Assembly (NCBI GenBank): GCA_003439945.1
Contig: QVRM01000427.1
Span: forward strand, 62,001-126,000
Direction of reading: 5' to 3'
Length of the DNA stretch: 64,000 bases
Source of the DNA: Dermanyssus gallinae
Lineage: Eukaryota > Arthropoda > Arachnida > Mesostigmata > Dermanyssidae
Positions 45,229-57,652 of the stretch are shown here, piece after piece. The notes beneath the pieces are model-generated. The model was not told where the DNA came from, made no database searches, and saw nothing but the letters and a program-made list of their open reading frames with translations. How positions within the stretch are numbered: position 1 is the first letter of the stretch; each line of letters starts with the position of its first letter. A program made the translations under genes and the position numbers.

Positions 45229-48200
45229 CAGGTTGTGTGTGCTGGTGTGCTGGTCCACTTCTTGTTCTATTCTCTAGTTGTCTGTCTCCGGGTCTTGATT
45301 TTTGGTAGAGATCGGTTCTGTTTTCTCCGTACTCGCTCGCCGATCAATCTGAGCCGGCCATGGTGTGAGCCTTACTATCGCGATGATGAGAAGTTTAGCG
45401 CGGCAACGCGAGAGTGATTCTTGACGCGCTCCTGAAGGGAAGAGGCCTGGCGGAACTGATGTATTTATAGGGAGTTCAATCTGTACATACCGGTTGGCTC
45501 TGATAACAAAATAATTAACTCTTATGAACAAGTGATGATGATGATTATTATTATTATTATTATTATTACTACTATCATTATTTCTATTATTAGCATAAAC
45601 AAATATTGACAACTTAGAAACCCTTGCAAGCACTTACTACCTTGGAGCCGCGTGGAGCGTTTCTACTCCTAAATGCAATTCGTCTAAGTCTCAATACGCA
45701 CGAAAGCGACTACTTCAGTCGATACCAGAAAACGAGGTGTTGCTACTACCGAGATACTAGCATACCTTGAGCAGATAGCATGCATCAATATCACTGAGCA
45801 ACATTCAGCTTTGCCCTCTAAGCAAGCCAAAGCAGAGAGAAAGAACTACTTTGAAATTGAGGTTTGGGCTCAGCAAATCCTTGTAAGGCGGCAAGTCGCA
45901 ATCACAAACACTGTGTGGACGTGGTACGCGAAAAAGTAAGAAAGACCAACTTCAAGAAAAATCCCACCGCACGACCGTAACTAGTTTAAGGCAATGCGTA
46001 TTCCTTTGCTGCTGCTGCTACAGCCGCCGCCCCCACCGACAGCAACAACAAGAGCAACAACAACAACAGCAACAACAACAAAGCACGCTCGGCAGAATCT
46101 AGCAGATTTCTGCGTTGCGGCGACGTGCAACCTCTCCGTGCAATGGGAGGTTTCGTTTGCATCACGTGTCCGCGTTCACTCGACTTGACGACGTCTTCTG
46201 AGCCGGCTTAGGCCGGCAAATGAAAAAGTTGCCTCGTTGCGCTCAAGCGTTGTATCTCAGTAGCCTCATAGTCGTAATCCGCACCACAGTCACAGTGGTA
46301 GAAGTCGCAGCACTAGCGGTAGTAATAGTAGTAGTAGTATTTTTTTTTGTATCCGCAGATGGAGCAGCAGCGGTAAAGCTTGTAAGTGGCAGGCAGCTTT
46401 CTTGGGTAGAGAGCCAAGCTGAGGCTAGGCTCTCGCGCGCGCGCGCGCGCAGGAAGGACGACGGCGATGGCAAAAGTCGGCGATGAGGAAGAACGACACA
46501 CGAAAACAAGAGCAATTTGGACAACGAAGCCGCTCGTCGAAAAAGTGGCCCACCCACTCGGCACGTTGAAGTGCTGCGCCACGACCAGGAATCAGCCGGC
46601 GGTGGCGGCAGCAGCAGAGCACGACAATGAGCAACAGATCTCTCGGCTGGTGTCCCTTCGACCGTTTCTGTTTCATGCTTGAGCAGAACGGTGTGCATGC
46701 ATGCACGCGGACAGACGGGGGCGTGCACTCTCACATACTCGGTGGGCACGTGAGTATTGGGCGCCCTTGCGTGGGCTTGGTCGGCAATGCTCTTGCCGGT
46801 CATGTTCTGCCCGTTGTCACGGTTGTCGTTCTTGCCGGCTACGGGTGTCGTCGTTTACCACGGACGCTGTTAGTAAGACAACCGCAAATGTATTGTGCCG
46901 GGCAAGCACACCGAAAAGTTGTGATAGAAGAAGAAGAAATGAGGCTGGTTATGGTGTTCAGTGCTTCGTTTCAGTGCTTGTCTCGGCCATCCAGGAGGCA
47001 TAGCCATTCTTGTGCCAGGGCTCGTCCTTCTGCTTTGAAACGCTACTACAACGCGCCGTTACCACGATGGGCAATGTATTACCATCCTTGGAGTGAGTGC
47101 AAGTGCCCAAGCACCTCTGGGAGTTAGGGGTGCTTGGGGGGAGCGGGTGAGGCAAGTAGAAGAAAGAGGGTAGGAACAAGAGAGAGAGAGAAGGGTAAAC
47201 GAGAGAAAGATTCCCTAGGAGAGAATGAGCTAGTTCAGTCACAGGTCTCAATAGTTTCTCCCATTCTCCCTATCTTTCTCTTGCTTACCTTTCTTTGCCT
47301 GCCAGTCTCCTTTATGTCCCTGCCAGGCTAGCAGGAGGACATCCTGTGCACCGTAAGAGCGAAAGATGCTGCCTCCAAAGACGATGGCCATAGTTGACGT
47401 CTGTCTTAGTCAAGAGAAGCGGAGACAGACCGAGTCGCAACAAGCGACAATGGCGTAACACGTTGAACGAACCGCGAAATTAAACAGCCGTCCAGTGCGG
47501 TGGCTGGGGTGAGGTTGGCCAACGGTGACACACTATCAAGCCCCAGGGGGAAAAGGGGGGCACGGACAGTACTTGTGTCGTCAATGGGTGAACGAACAAG
47601 TGGCCAGGAGGAGTTGGTCGAATTGCGCCGACACGCGTTGCTGGCATCTTTCTTGTGTCGTTTGCGGTTTGTTGTGTCTCTGTGTTTTTGTTTCTGAATT
47701 TCATAGCTCTGGCTGGCTCGTCGTCTACTTGCGTAAGAAGCCGCCAAGACAAAAACATTCACGCTTGGTTTTGCGTTTTCGAATGACTTGCTCGTCTGAC
47801 ATACAGCACCTACAGGCAACAGCAGCAACGCCACCATTCCATCTTGCCTAAAAGCACTTGCGTAGAAGGAGGAGGAGTATATGGTGGGGAAGCGGAGACG
47901 GGGGGGGGGGACGGAGGTAGATTACAGCCACACGCTGCAACGTCAAGTGAGTTTTGCGGTTTCTGCCCGTTCGACTAAGCAACAAGTCGACACCTCCGGA
48001 CTGTGACGCGTTCGTTGGACAACAGAGATCCTTTAAAAAATGGAGGGCGCAAACTGTGCCTTGCACTTTCTTACTTTGCCCTGACAACAATCTATAGAGT
48101 ATTAGTTGCAAAGCCAGCCGTAGGGTTGATCGCCGATCTACTTCTGTTGTGTCGAAACTGGCGCGCTTTTCGGTTCGGATTGAGAATGCGCTCATCTGGG

Positions 48201-48870
48201 CGGTGTGTAGCAAAAGAAAGCCCATGTTTAATAGAACATGGCAGGACATGATGCGCTATTTTCGGCATATGCGTGAATATGCCGCTATTGTTGTATCGTG
48301 TTCTTTGCGCTATAAAATTTACGGAGAGTTCAGCGGATCACAGCCGATCACACGGTTGCAGAAAAACATAACTAGACATACTTAGTAAATCAATGATTTG
48401 TGATGAAGTGCGCACAGCAAGGACTCAAAGACTGATCGACACAATCCAACCATGAATTTCTCAGAATTCCTCGACCCCGATCGGAAATATTGTGCGTGAA
48501 TTTAACATGGCCATAACGACCATTGCTGGCTTGTTCACCTCAGAACCTCAGGTACAATTCCCATGTTATACTAGTCAGGCAAATACCTTTTGAGGCCGCT
48601 AAAACCAATATTCTTATTTGATGCCATTTGCTCAAGTATGAAACAGCAGTCCGTCTTTATTTATTTCAGGATGAGAATCACTGAACAGGCCCGGATTGAA
48701 TCCGTTGGACTACTGTGCATAGAGTGTGACTGAGTGAGACTCTAACGAGTCTCGACGTGCTAAGCTAGATCCGTTTATTGCCTCTTTTAAGAAAACTTTT
48801 GGACCCCTAATTTATCAGTGATCAGCGGGACCTCGTAAAGTTGTGTTATTTTTTTATATCTATTAGAAGC
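45229..48870. other. no gene assigned; triplet and dinucleotide repeats
   Basis: Contains (ATT)n at 45545-45575, (AAC)n at 46045-46085, a (GC)n run at 46433-46450 and GA-rich tracts at 47160-47220. Long frames at 46243-46803 (-) and 46627-47127 (+) are mutually overlapping and unrecognised. Confidence 0.4.
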
Positions 48871-48878
48871 CTGTCGAA

Positions 48879-49530
48879 ATGGACAGAGATTGTATTTGCT
48901 ATATTAAGTCTGCCGAACTGGATAGAGAAAAATGTAGGTTACGGACGGCAATTTTGTATTACTTCAAAAAAAGCTTTACAATAGCGGAAACCGTCCGAAA
49001 TTTTTGAGACGTATTCGACAAGGACAACATGTCGAGAACTTTATGCCACAATTGGTTCGCCAAGTTTCAGAAGACCTATTACGCTCGAGGGAGGGACTTT
49101 GGGGCGTGTCATAAAACCACCGGCCCTTGCCTTTGCGCCCATGGTTCTGTGTTAAAGTTAATGGGTAATGATTTGAGCGCGTACAACGTAATAAAGTGTG
49201 TAACGAAAAGCTTTTCTTGGCTTTCCAGGTAAAAAGAGTGTTCGCTTTCGGATCAAATCGCTATCTATGACGAAAAAAAGGTTCTTGTACGACAATATGA
49301 AACGTGGAAAATCTTGGTGCTTCTGCAGAGCCTAACCCATTCGCGCACGGTTTTGCTGCGTGTGTGCGGGTAGAATAGACATGGCATCGTCCTCTACGAG
49401 TTCATTTCTGGTGGCTAAACGATAGAGTATGGTGTCTACCATGATCTTAGCTCGATCGAGTTTTTTACCGCTCTCCAAAGAAAGAGATACATTGTCATGC
49501 ATAGAAATAACGTTACCTTACATAGAAAGA
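48879..49530 (+). pseudogene. decayed mariner transposase, N-terminal two thirds
   Basis: From the ATG at 48879 the frame reads through LRTAILYYFKKSFTIAETVRNF, then a stop, then MSRTLCHNWFAKFQKT (the RWF.KF block). Later frames give FLYDNMKRGKSWCF, LLRVCG (the VWWD region), YEFIS and a degraded HQDNA box (MHRNNVTLH, 49498-49525). It breaks off where R1-like sequence begins at about 49535, so a retrotransposon fragment interrupts or truncates it. Confidence 0.65.
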
Positions 49531-49534
49531 GAAA

Positions 49535-50569
49535 TACTGACGGCGGCCGATAGGCTGGCCCTAGGAAAGTCACTCCCGGATATCCCTGACGTAGCTAAGC
49601 TGATGGCGATCGACCACCTAAAACTACTGGCAAACTTTGCCCCACGCATTCTACGCGAAGGACGATTATATATATCCAATACGCGAAGGTATTGGACAAA
49701 CGACAGATTCTCAGATACATACAGCGAATTTTGTCGTCCTATTTGCGCCTGTGGTCACTAGCCGACAGTGACGGCGAGACACATTACGTGAGTAAGTGGC
49801 AGGGGTACCGCAGAGCTCCGTCCTGGACCCGGTGCCTGCCTATGATGGAGTCCTGCGGGTCCAGGACATGCCGGACGGTGTCGAGGTCATAGCCTACGCC
49901 GATTTTGCGGTATGTGTCGTACTGATCTTGACTTGGCGAGAGGACTTCCGGGAGGCTAAAGAAAAATCTACAAACAGCTAGATTTCATGCATATGTGATA
50001 GTGGTATCCGTGCCAAGTTATTCGGTAGATTAGCGAGTGGCTCGTTTCCATCTATGTACACAAAAGGCCGGACCATCAGTACTGTTCTCAGTTAAAAAAT
50101 TTCGATTTCTGTTCTATTTAAAGGCTCGACATGAGTCTAAAATATATATATTGGGAGCCTTCATACGCGCTTATTATAGCAGGCTTTCAGCTTGTCAAAA
50201 CTTTTCAAATCGCTCAGGGTCAGGTATAGTGCAATTGTAGAAAGGCAGTATGTAGCTGCAGAGGGGGTGGGGAGCAGCCAGGCCCTCATGGTCTCGACGC
50301 ACCCTCACAGGACGGATTACAAAATGGCATCCCCCTATCCAACCGCATGTAGACATACGGGATGATAGTCAGGGATAGAGCTGATTGAAGGAGAACGGCA
50401 GAGACGCCTCTCCCACGGCTTCGAGGTAATGCCAAAGTTATGCCGAGCCTGGGGGGGTGGGAAGTAATCCGGGTTTAGTGGGTTTGCGAGTCTCACACTA
50501 TTCACGCAGGCTGCTAGTGGCGCATGTGCATCATGCATTTCCGAAACCTCCCAGAACAAAAAAAGTATG
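49535..50569 (+). mobile_element. R1-like retrotransposon copy, truncated and internally deleted
   Basis: The copy starts inside ORF2 (ILTAADRLALGKSLPDI, compare ARNRLATGKAPGLDGI). It then jumps to the RT region (ILSSYLRL; VAGVPQSSVLDPVPAYDGV; IAYAD, where the second Asp of YADD is lost), and then directly to the 3' UTR at 50259. It ends CATTTCCGAAACCTCCCAG with A(7). Internal deletion plus stops make it dead. It supplies a complete 3' UTR (about 310 bp) for the family. Confidence 0.8.
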
Positions 50570-51015
50570 TAGCTGCAGGAAGTTGATTTTAAAGCAATTT
50601 ATGACTCTCTTTACATGCATATTGCCAGAAATAACATTGTAGATGTAGTTTTTGCTTGTGTCTCGTTTATATGTCTGCTAAAAGAAAGCCTGGGGGAGCG
50701 TGTGACGTATAGATATGAAAAGTGGCTAACTAATTTAAGTTTGTCTCCATTTACTAATAGATAGTGATGATCCCTAGCCGCGTGTTACCCTCCTCTGCTA
50801 AAGTCTAAGACTTTGACTTTTCTGCGTTAATCCTGAGCTTGTTTTTTTTCGCGCTGTTTCGCAGTTTAGTTGAGGTAATACAACTGCTTGGTTACGAGAT
50901 TTTGCTAGATCGTCGGCATTAAATGCAAAATGCGCTTTAAGGTTACGCAGTAACCGTTCTTCACCCAAATAGGATTGTGCTCTAGTGTATTAGTAACAAG
51001 CTTAGAAACGGTTTG

Positions 51016-52013
51016 TTATGGTGAACCTTGTGCGAGGCGTGTCTGGTAAATAGTTCCTTTTTGTAGGAATATTATAGACCACCCCCCTCCGAAAGCAGTT
51101 TGAAAATCAATACAAGCAGCGTATGTCATTTTCTTATAACAAAGGCAATATGATACATGGTTTAAAACAAATGCAACTGTATCTGACGTCGATTGCCTCT
51201 TTAATGACCGTATTGTTCTGCCGAGGCTTTGTCCTCTACGCAAGATTACAATCGACCAACGATAAGCTACGTTAGTATCTTGTAAAGAACGCTTGTATGT
51301 GATATGCCCCTATAACTCATTGGATCAGCTGCATCCCCTTTTCGCTTAAATATAGGCTGTAGATAGCTTGTCCGCCACTCATCGGGGATCTTGCCGTGCC
51401 AAACACATTAAGGCACATAGCGTCGATGTTAGGCGCCAGATGTTCATCGATAATCCGCTTAGGTGCTGTTGATTTCCTGTTTTGCTTCGGTATAATTGCG
51501 GCTTTGTTTTTATCCTCAGTAAAATCAACAACTTCGTTTAACAGGTCCTGATCTGGCATTATGACGTCTCTGGTTATTAGATTTGTGAAGTGGGCTGCCC
51601 AATCTTTGTTTATTTAGCAGTGAGTTTGGAGGCACTAGTCTCCTTGGAAGACGCAGCCATCGTTTCTTTACGCTTGTCGAGATTAGCCTAATGCGTTTTT
51701 TCCCTCGTACTACCTACTTCTCCTTCTTTGTGAGTTTGTACAGAGAGAACACTCGCTTTAATTGTCGACACTTCTTGTCGAACCACGGCTTGTACCTCTG
51801 CAATCTCGCGTTGTTTGGTTTTACGACCATGTGGATAGACCATTTAGTTGTTTTTTCAATATGATTATTATCATTTGTGCCGTTTGTAGTGCTTGTTACA
51901 GTACATGGGCGTTCCCCGCTTTCCCGTTTCATATGCATCTGCCAAACTCGATGTGGACCCTTCGCCAATTTCAATTTGTCCGTATGTGCCTGCTTTAGCC
52001 TCGATTTCACCAT
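51016..52013 (-). pseudogene. fossil non-LTR retrotransposon, linker and RT N-terminal blocks
   Basis: On the minus strand: KPWFDKKCRQLKRVFSLYKL (51.8 kb, the box between endonuclease and RT), GQAIYSLYLSEKGMQ followed out of frame by YRGISHTSVLYKILT (51.3 kb), and STSDTVAFVLNHVSY then ACIDFQTAF (51.15 kb), the block with the first catalytic Asp. These are RT blocks 0-3 in the right order, with several stops and frameshifts. Confidence 0.65.
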
Positions 52014-52249
52014 TCCTTCCGATATCTTTGCTTTTGCCCGTTGAGGACTGCTGTACCCAACCTGCGAATTCTACTTTGCAATCTCACTTCGTTCGTTTTT
52101 ATCGTTAGCGCCGTCTTCAATGCCTGAATCTGTTTAACCAATATTTCATTTGCGACATCCTAATACAGAAACTAAACTTACCTCGTACATTCATTCGCTC
52201 CTTAAGGTAGTCTCTGACGCAATAAACATGGCAGACCAATGCAAATCTT

Positions 52250-52810
52250 ATCACTTATTTTTGCACTCCTTCTAATTTCCTCCAAAGCCTTGCGCTGTGG
52301 GCCAGAGTGGTATTTGCAAATGTCAACCTTGGTACATATATTGCCTTTTATATATCCTTGCTACTATAGATGTAAAAACAAAAAATATATTTGTTTATTA
52401 AATATCCTAGAGACCCTACACACTCGTATACATAACTGCATTTCTTCCTCATTGAGTGTTTCTCTACTGCATTTGTATTCCTTTATTCTCTAAATAATCG
52501 TCCCCTGTTTTTTATGGTCGCCCCGCGATACTTGTAGTGACTTACAATATTCCAATTCCTTCTCTTCGAATATTAGTCTTCATTCCCCTGTATATTAGTA
52601 AATGTAAACGTTTCGCTCTCGTTTCATTGAACACCATGTCCAGTGCCCCGCTGTTTCCCCACATGCATTTAGCATTTCCAGAACTTCGCCAGCGTCCCGC
52701 CTTAATAGTGCCATATCATCAGCATATAATATGCAGTGGCGGTGGCTTGGGCGGTTAACGTAACGTTTGAAACGGGGCGTTGTCATGGCAATCATCAAGT
52801 CAGACACACA
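52250..52810 (-). pseudogene. fossil non-LTR retrotransposon, YADD block
   Basis: On the minus strand at about 52730-52690, HCILYADDMALLRRDAGEVLEMLNA carries the catalytic YADD box, followed at about 52530 by VTHYKY-like and GATIKNRGR-like sequence. It lies upstream, on this strand, of RT blocks that should precede it (51016-52013). It is therefore a separate copy or a rearranged piece. Confidence 0.6.
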
Positions 52811-53109
52811 AAATCAATCAAAGACAGACACAAGTTTAAATACGCCCTTGCTGGTTGTTTCTGTTGAACCTAAAGTACATTTTCCGGCTGCTACAGACAT
52901 CTGCTGGAGAAAGCCCATTTAAGTCCAATAACGAGAACGCAATGATGATAAATGACGAACGTGACAAAACTAATATTGAAAAGCAGAAGACGAGAAAGGA
53001 TTTAAAAAACACAAGAAGATACACTTATATGTTTATATTAGTTTGTTATGTTCGCACTTTGGAATGAACAATTGTTTTTGCGAAACGTGTGGTCATGAGT
53101 TCCCTAAGC

Positions 53110-53276
53110 CAGGGTTAGCTCAGTTCAAACATGTGCAGCCGAATAAGTGCTGCATTTTCTCGTTGAATGTCGAGCGACAGCCTTTGACGCAAGAATTCGT
53201 ATACTCTCGAGTCTTCCGTTAAGAGACCAAAACTTCTACTCACGAGCTGAATCAGCTTGAGTGTGAGGGGGCTTGC

Positions 53277-53320
<44 letters not shown>

Positions 53321-53560
53321 GACTTTGAAGTGAACAGTTGTCTCTGATTGGACGTGCAGTCACAGGTTTGCTATTTTAGAATAAGCTCAGTCTAACATTG
53401 TGCCCTCAACAAGAGCTGAACTTCCTCATTGAATGCCGAGCGACAGCCTCTGACGCAACAAGAATTGTGATGCTGTCGAGTCTCTACATGTTGGAAGGTT
53501 AAGGCTCATACCGATCCGTTGCATCAGCTTGAGTATATGTAAGGGGGTCTGGGCTTCCTA
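53110..53560 (-). repeat. duplicated RLE family 3' UTR around a (TA)n run
   Basis: 53130-53280 and 53385-53560 are homologous in the same orientation. Shared blocks are TCATTGAATG.CGAGCGACAGCC, TGACGCAA, CTGTCGAGTCT/TCTCGAGTCT, ATCAGCTTGAGT and GGGGG. They are separated by (TA)n at 53281-53317. The second unit continues into the endonuclease fragment at 53586, so both are probably 3' UTR. Confidence 0.65.
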
Positions 53561-53585
53561 TTATCTCGAACGCCAGTGGACAACA

Positions 53586-53985
53586 TTAGTGCGCATATCC
53601 ACCGCCAGAGTTTCTACTGCATTCGTTGGCCTCTACCAACTTGGAGGCATAGCCTGCTCGATTCGCACCTGCATCGACCATCGGAGGCGCTACTGAGTCG
53701 GTTACAGCTGCGTCCCAAACAAGCATGCGGCCACACGTAAAAGGGCTCAGAGTGAGACCGTTAGATCTTTCCCGTTCTTCCCCCTGGATAGGCTCGGGGG
53801 TTCGAGTACACACCGGGAAAGCCGGAAAATGTCTGTGCCCGACTAAAGGTGTCATTTAAAGAGAAGTCACGTACTCGCCGGTTTGCTCTCACGGCGCATG
53901 ACTGGCCATGATGGACCAACGCGTCAACATCATCACCACAACGACACCCCTGCCATAACAAAAGAAAAGTCGGTGCTTGCATAAC
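53586..53985 (-). pseudogene. RLE family 2 relative, endonuclease fragment
   Basis: On the minus strand, CRCGDDVDALVHHGQSC (Cys motif) and RRVRDFSLNDTF are followed, after a frameshift, by NGLTLSPFTCGRMLVWDAAV. These correspond to CNLCRSK..SC, RHFAIND and RPDGKTLASW..LVWDATV of the 24-27 kb element. The Pro-Asp of the catalytic motif reads Ser-Asn here. The 5' side ends 43 bp from a (TA)n run at 54029-54087. Confidence 0.75.
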
Positions 53986-54025
53986 ATAATAATACATAAC
54001 ACAATACGTAACAACGTTCGTATTA

Positions 54026-54028
<3 letters not shown>

Positions 54029-54087
<59 letters not shown>
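54029..54087. repeat. (AT)n microsatellite, 59 bp
   Basis: Uninterrupted AT run. Confidence 0.95.
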
Positions 54088-54088
<1 letters not shown>

Positions 54089-54834
54089 CGGGAGCTTGCA
54101 ATATATTATACTTGTGTTTATAAAAATGTTAGGAGATAATACTGTGTATTTATGAGTCTCTACAGATTTATAATAGCAAGTGCCTGTACCAATATTTACG
54201 GCATGTACGTGTAGAGCTTAAAGGCGCAGTGGGCGTACTCATTTGATATTTCTCTTTAAATGCAAGTTTGAAAACTTTAGTATAAACATGGAGAGGATCT
54301 TTGAGTGACGCAGGTTCTTGTTGGCTAAATGTATGCTTGATATTTATTGCGCTACGAGACTCCCACAGCGCTGTAATATCGTCGACTGATCGCATACAAA
54401 CCAATCGTATTTGAGACCATTGTCGATTTCTTGCCTTTCACGTTCCTGTGCTTGCAATTATTATTACACATACAAAGTGAAGTTTATCCAACGGTTAGGC
54501 TTTGTTAGCCATTCGTTATTTGTTATTGACTAAGCCATCTATAGATATAAGTATCGTTTGATTATAGGTAGTAGGCCTTTGTTTCCATTTCTAAATATCA
54601 TTTGACCATCTTAAGATGGAAAGAAAAATAAATCATATGTATTGGATGTTCCAGTGCTGCGTACACGGGCTTTTAGCCTTACGAACCACACGACTATAAT
54701 GTTGTAATACACATAAAATACTGTGAATAAAACGCACTTAAAAAAAAAAAAAAAAAATCTACTGCACTGTACCAGGAGTGCGTGCGTATATACACAATAT
54801 GCAGTCGTATCAGTTTGCAAAATCAACTAAATTG

Positions 54835-54874
<40 letters not shown>

Positions 54875-55080
54875 CTGCAACTAAACAGCAAACGAGTGAG
54901 CCAGCCATTATGCGACTCGACAAAAGAAATGATGACGTTGTAGAACGTTGCCTCATGGGATTAGTCGCACTCACTTCTGTACTCAGAACGAGCGTAAACA
55001 ACCTATCCAAACATCCACCCACCCAGCACCAGCCGTTTCGAATTACTGCCTCGCGCGAACGGTATCCAATCAGCGATTAC
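54088..55080. other. non-coding stretch
   Basis: Contains A(17) at 54740-54757 and (TA)n at 54837-54871. A 78-codon minus-strand frame at 54168-54404 (ending with a run of Leu) is unrecognised. Confidence 0.4.
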
Positions 55081-55647
<567 letters not shown>

Positions 55648-55736
55648 GACAGACCATCGACAAAAACAAAGAGAAGAAGAAGATGATCAGGCATACGTAG
55701 CCATGTAGACACCCTCACATGTATACACATACACGT

Positions 55737-55933
55737 TTATAGACTCAGTAAAGTTTTCGGGCTGACCCTCAGCCAAGATTTAACGTCCACGGAACTGTTT
55801 TTCACATTGCTTCATAGACGGACCCCCATAAATACAAATGTGCAGCGGTGGAGTTCGAACCCGCGCACCTATGTGTCTCCTTCGGTTGCGAGGCGGAGAC
55901 TTAATCCACTACGCCACCGTTATAGACTCAGTA
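55737..55933 (-). mobile_element. tRNA-derived SINE, family A, with 14-bp target-site duplication
   Basis: TTATAGACTCAGTA occurs at 55737-55750 and 55920-55933. The 169-bp insert (55751-55919) is a complete family A copy on minus, starting CGGTGGCGTAGTGG (A box), with B box GGTTCGAACTC, and ending CAGCCCGAAAACTT. The duplication fixes both ends of the family: 5' at CGGTGGC and 3' at AAAACTT. Confidence 0.92.
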
Positions 55934-56061
55934 TGCGTCGTGTGTTATGATGCACGCCGACAGTCGATCGTAGCAAAAAAGACGTCGTAGAGAGATCCCA
56001 GAAGACGACAACGACGAAGACAAAATTGTGAAATAGTGCCTGGGAGGGTTAGGAGCGATAC

Positions 56062-56165
56062 CTCGTAGCGCCCCTTAATCGCCGTTGTGAAGGGCATTTT
56101 AACGAAGGGCAGTTCAGTGTCTATTAGGGCATTCAAGTCTCTGCGCGTAGCTCCGATATCGGCAC
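56062..56165 (-). other. candidate exon upstream of the poly-N ORF
   Basis: On the minus strand a possible acceptor (ATTGGCGGCAG) precedes an open stretch reading ADIGATRRDLNALIDTELPF and KMPFTTAIKGRYE, ending at a good donor, TACGAG/GTATCG. It is protein-like but unidentified. It might belong to the same transcript as the ORF at 55081-55647. Confidence 0.25.
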
Positions 56166-56364
56166 GCTGCCGCCAATCGTAATTAGTTGCGTGCGCGCGC
56201 GACAAAATCACTACTGGGCTGGCTGACCCCTTTTAACGGCAGGAAGAAAACTGAGAAGGGGATTCTCGGGAATGGCGTCAAACGCATAACGAACGGCAGT
56301 TAAAGTCGCCAACACGATACCAACGACATTGGCGTTGTTGGCGACAATGCCTTTATTTTTTTTA

Positions 56365-56550
56365 ATATTTGTTTTTTACGTTTTTCCGTAAGGCTACTGC
56401 TCGTGTACGGTTCTTTCATGTCATGGCTGATGTTTAATCCACTCCGGTTTTTACCTTGTCTAAATTGGAAACCATGCAAACCAATTTAAGAATGGCCGGT
56501 CTGGGTCTCGAACCCAGTCCTCCCGAATGCAAGCCATCTTGCTCGGTTAT
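56365..56550 (-). mobile_element. tRNA-derived SINE, family B (copy 2)
   Basis: On the minus strand it reads CCGAGCAAGATGGCTTGCATTCGGG, then GACTGGGTTCGAGACCCAGACC with an intact B box inside a tRNA T-arm-like hairpin. The family B body follows (CCATTCTTAAATTGGTTTGC) through to CCTTACGGAAAAACG. The A box is shortened compared with copy 1. Confidence 0.8.
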
Positions 56551-56565
56551 GTTCTATCTTATATA

Positions 56566-57644
56566 CAGGGTATTACAGGAATATTTGATCAACGATATAT
56601 GGAATTGTAGAGCTTGTTAAGGCAAATATTTTTTCCAATGGAACATGGTCTCTAAGAGGCCCTGTTTCGGAATGAGAGTTAAAATACTACAATTTGTGAC
56701 ATTGGTGTTTTTGTCCGACTTAGGAGCATAGAATGTGCTGTTGCGAGACAACCAGGTTTCCTAGACAGAAGCTAAACACACCGCCGTGTTCGTGAGAAAA
56801 TTCTGCTTCTTTCGAAGAACTCATAAGGCCGGTCAGAAGATGCTACATGGTCGCTTAGAAGAGAATCCGCATAAATGAAGTTATTTTATTAACCTTCACA
56901 CCCAATACCTCAAAATCATTACCTTACGACCACTTACAGCGCTCTAAACTAAAATATTCAGGCAAATGCGCATTTCATGACGATCATTTTAGTACCAAAC
57001 TTATGGCAATGCGAGCTGTGGTTGCGGAGTAATTACGATTTTTTGGTGGGATGTCCAGATTAAGAGCATGTAAAATGACCGTATGGCGACGTTCACTACC
57101 GCCGACGTTGTCGCGCGACAGCCGCAGCGCGTCATTTTACATGCACTTAATCTGGACATCCTACCAAAAAATCATAATTACTCCGCAACCACAGCTCGCA
57201 TTGCCATAAGTTTGGTACTAAAATGATCGCCATGAAATGCGCATTTGCCTGAATATGTTAGTTTAGAGCGCTGTAAGTGGTCGTAAGGTAATGATTTTGA
57301 GGTATTGGGCGTGAAGGTTGATAAAATAACTTAATTTTGGCGAATTCTCCTCTAAGCGACCATGTAGCATTTTCTGACCGGCCTTATGAGTTCTTCGAAA
57401 GAAGCAGAATTTTCCCACGAACACGGCGGTGTGTTTAGCTTCTGCCTAGGAAACCTGGTTGTCTCGCAACAGCACATTCTATGCTCCTATGTCGGGCAAA
57501 AACACCAATGTCACAAATTGTAGTAATTTAACTCTTATTCCGAAACAGGGCCTCTTAGAGACCATGTTCCATTAGAAAAAATATTTGCCTTAACGAGCTC
57601 TACAATTCCATATATCGTTGATCAAATATTCCTGTAATACCCTG
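56566..57644. mobile_element. foldback element, family 1 (about 515-bp inverted arms)
   Basis: The left arm (56566-57080) and right arm (57133-57644) are near-perfect inverted copies around a spacer of about 50 bp. The ends read CAGGGTATTACAGGAATATT on both sides and each is flanked by TA, the duplication typical of Tc1/mariner-type elements. There is no transposase, so it is a non-autonomous foldback/MITE-like element; a palindrome this long would extrude as a hairpin. A diverged, truncated copy is at 30062-30748. Blocks such as TGTTCG.GAG.AAAATTCTGC are shared with the neighbouring family 2 element. Confidence 0.9.
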
Positions 57645-57652
57645 TATATATA

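Noticed and set aside
46243..47127. Frames of 186 (-) and 166 (+) codons
   Set aside because: Mutually overlapping, Cys/Arg/Ser-biased, spanning a (GC)n run and TAG triplets; most likely composition.
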